The notes under the pieces were generated by a model that saw nothing but the letters and a program-made list of their open reading frames with translations, searched no databases and was not told the DNA's origin. The position numbers and the translations under genes are program-made. A stretch of DNA of 64,000 nucleotides from Candidatus Wolframiiraptor sinensis (GTDB taxonomy: Archaea > Thermoproteota > Nitrososphaeria_A > Caldarchaeales > Wolframiiraptoraceae): positions 62,001 to 126,000 of the forward strand of contig JALNJX010000001.1 in assembly GCA_023268255.1 (NCBI GenBank). The letters are read 5' to 3'. How positions within the stretch are numbered: position 1 is the first letter of the stretch; the number at the start of each line of letters is the position of its first letter. Below are positions 63,502 to 64,000 of the stretch, piece after piece.

Positions 63502-64000
63502 CTGAAAAAGGTTAGAGTTTGTATTGCTGGAGCGGGAAGAACTGGTCAAGTGCATGGAACCAATTTGGCCTTCAGAATTCCTATGGCAGAGGTCGTGGCC
63601 GTAGTCGATTCGAATGTGGAGGCCGCGAGAAATCTCGCAAGCCTTCTAGGCGGCGCAGGCTACTATGAAAGTCTCACCGAGGCTATAAGGAAGGTGGATT
63701 TTGATGCCGTTTTCATAACTACTCCGACCTTCACGCATCATCCCCTAACAGTTGAGGCCGCTGAGGCGGGGAAACATGTTTTCTGCGAAAAGCCCATGGC
63801 CCTAACATTAAGAGAGGCCGATGACATGATCTCGGTCGCCAGAAGAAATAACGTGAAGCTTCAAATAGGCTTCATGAGAAGATTTGACCCGGAATTCAGG
63901 AAAGCCAAATCATTAATAGATGAGGGGGCGATAGGCAAGCCCGTTTTGGTAAAGTCTGTCGGAAGAGGCCCTGGGCTGCCGCCGAGGTGGGCACTCGATC
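63502..64000 (+). CDS. Gfo/Idh/MocA family oxidoreductase (partial), apparent CTG start
   Basis: The frame runs off the window edge after about 166 residues. It encodes KKVRVCIAGAGRTGQVHG (NAD(P)-binding fold), VFITTPTFTHHPLTVEAAEA and HVFCEKPMALTLREADDM, the EKP motif with the conserved lysine of sugar and inositol dehydrogenases. In this frame a TGA stands at 63478, and the only start-like codon between it and the conserved protein is CTG 63502, 8 nt after GGTGA. The substrate is not predictable. Confidence 0.88.
   Translation, partial: MKKVRVCIAGAGRTGQVHGTNLAFRIPMAEVVAVVDSNVEAARNLASLLGGAGYYESLTEAIRKVDFDAVFITTPTFTHHPLTVEAAEAGKHVFCEKPMALTLREADDMISVARRNNVKLQIGFMRRFDPEFRKAKSLIDEGAIGKPVLVKSVGRGPGLPPRWALD

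Noticed and set aside
1-64000. CRISPR array or classical terminal-repeat insertion sequence
   Set aside because: No regularly spaced repeats and no paired terminal inverted repeats with target duplication were seen.

Overview
The window is archaeal. It has a TBP-style promoter architecture (TATA boxes about 25 nt upstream of leaderless or short-leader starts), archaeal RNA polymerase subunits H, B and A, ribosomal protein eL30, a KH-only NusA, the archaeal (DHQ synthase II) version of the shikimate pathway, a GHMP-type shikimate kinase, a family 4 uracil-DNA glycosylase, an archaeal type IV pilus locus and an intron-containing tRNA-Lys. AGA/AGG arginine and ATA isoleucine codons dominate, as in thermophiles. 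RNAP subunit A is one unsplit chain of about 1275 residues. From family knowledge, unsplit A occurs in Thaumarchaeota, Aigarchaeota and some related TACK lineages, whereas most Crenarchaeota and Euryarchaeota split it. I therefore favour a thermophilic, non-crenarchaeal TACK lineage, without certainty.

Layout. 1-4.3 kb: end of an unknown gene, a membrane glycosyltransferase, tRNA-Lys(UUU), a PD-(D/E)XK-like protein and a ferredoxin/radical SAM fusion. 4.4-25.4 kb: a broken-up transcription/translation operon: rpoH, then a 4.3-kb foreign-looking block, then rpoB-rpoA-rpl30e-nusA, then metabolic genes (ppsA, a UPF0146 gene, a two-gene lipoate ligase, a DUF996 membrane protein, a frameshifted FGGY kinase, a secreted metallopeptidase), then rpsL. 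The block between rpoH and rpoB holds an IS110-like recombinase gene, a hairpin-packed GC-rich island of about 1.25 kb with no credible protein, a membrane-tethered winged-helix gene and about 1 kb of AT-rich, gene-poor DNA. 26.0-32.4 kb: trpEGDCFBA. 32.5-39.9 kb: pyrFEBI-pyrK-pyrC-pyrD-pyrG (everything for UMP and CTP except carbamoyl phosphate synthetase). 39.9-44.9 kb: two exported or membrane proteins, a zinc-ribbon M48 peptidase and a type IA topoisomerase. 44.9-46.8 kb: pheA (mutase-dehydratase) and tyrA, meeting tail to tail the opposing seven-gene shikimate operon (46.8-53.4 kb). 53.8-56.3 kb: a large surface protein gene broken by four frame changes. 56.3-60.7 kb: type IV pilus genes (pilin, ATPase, membrane platform and a zinc-ribbon protein). 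60.8-64.0 kb: moaE, moaD, udg, deoC, a cyclophilin-like protein and the start of a Gfo/Idh/MocA dehydrogenase.

How the genes work together. The aro, trp, phe and tyr genes together cover aromatic amino-acid synthesis from the amino-dideoxyheptulosonate precursor to Trp and to the immediate precursors of Phe and Tyr. The pyr operon sits beside them. Genes in these operons overlap by a few bases, which suggests translational coupling.

The most unusual element is the GC island next to the IS110-like gene. Strong perfect inverted repeats, an archaeal-type TATA box on the minus strand and the position directly 5' of an IS110-like recombinase suggest a large structured RNA. It may be related in role to the bridge RNAs of IS110 elements, although it would be several times larger. 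This is inference from sequence only. Other points of interest are two genes that appear to start with CTG, and two genes (sugar kinase, surface protein) carrying six single-base frame changes between them while the rest of the window is intact.
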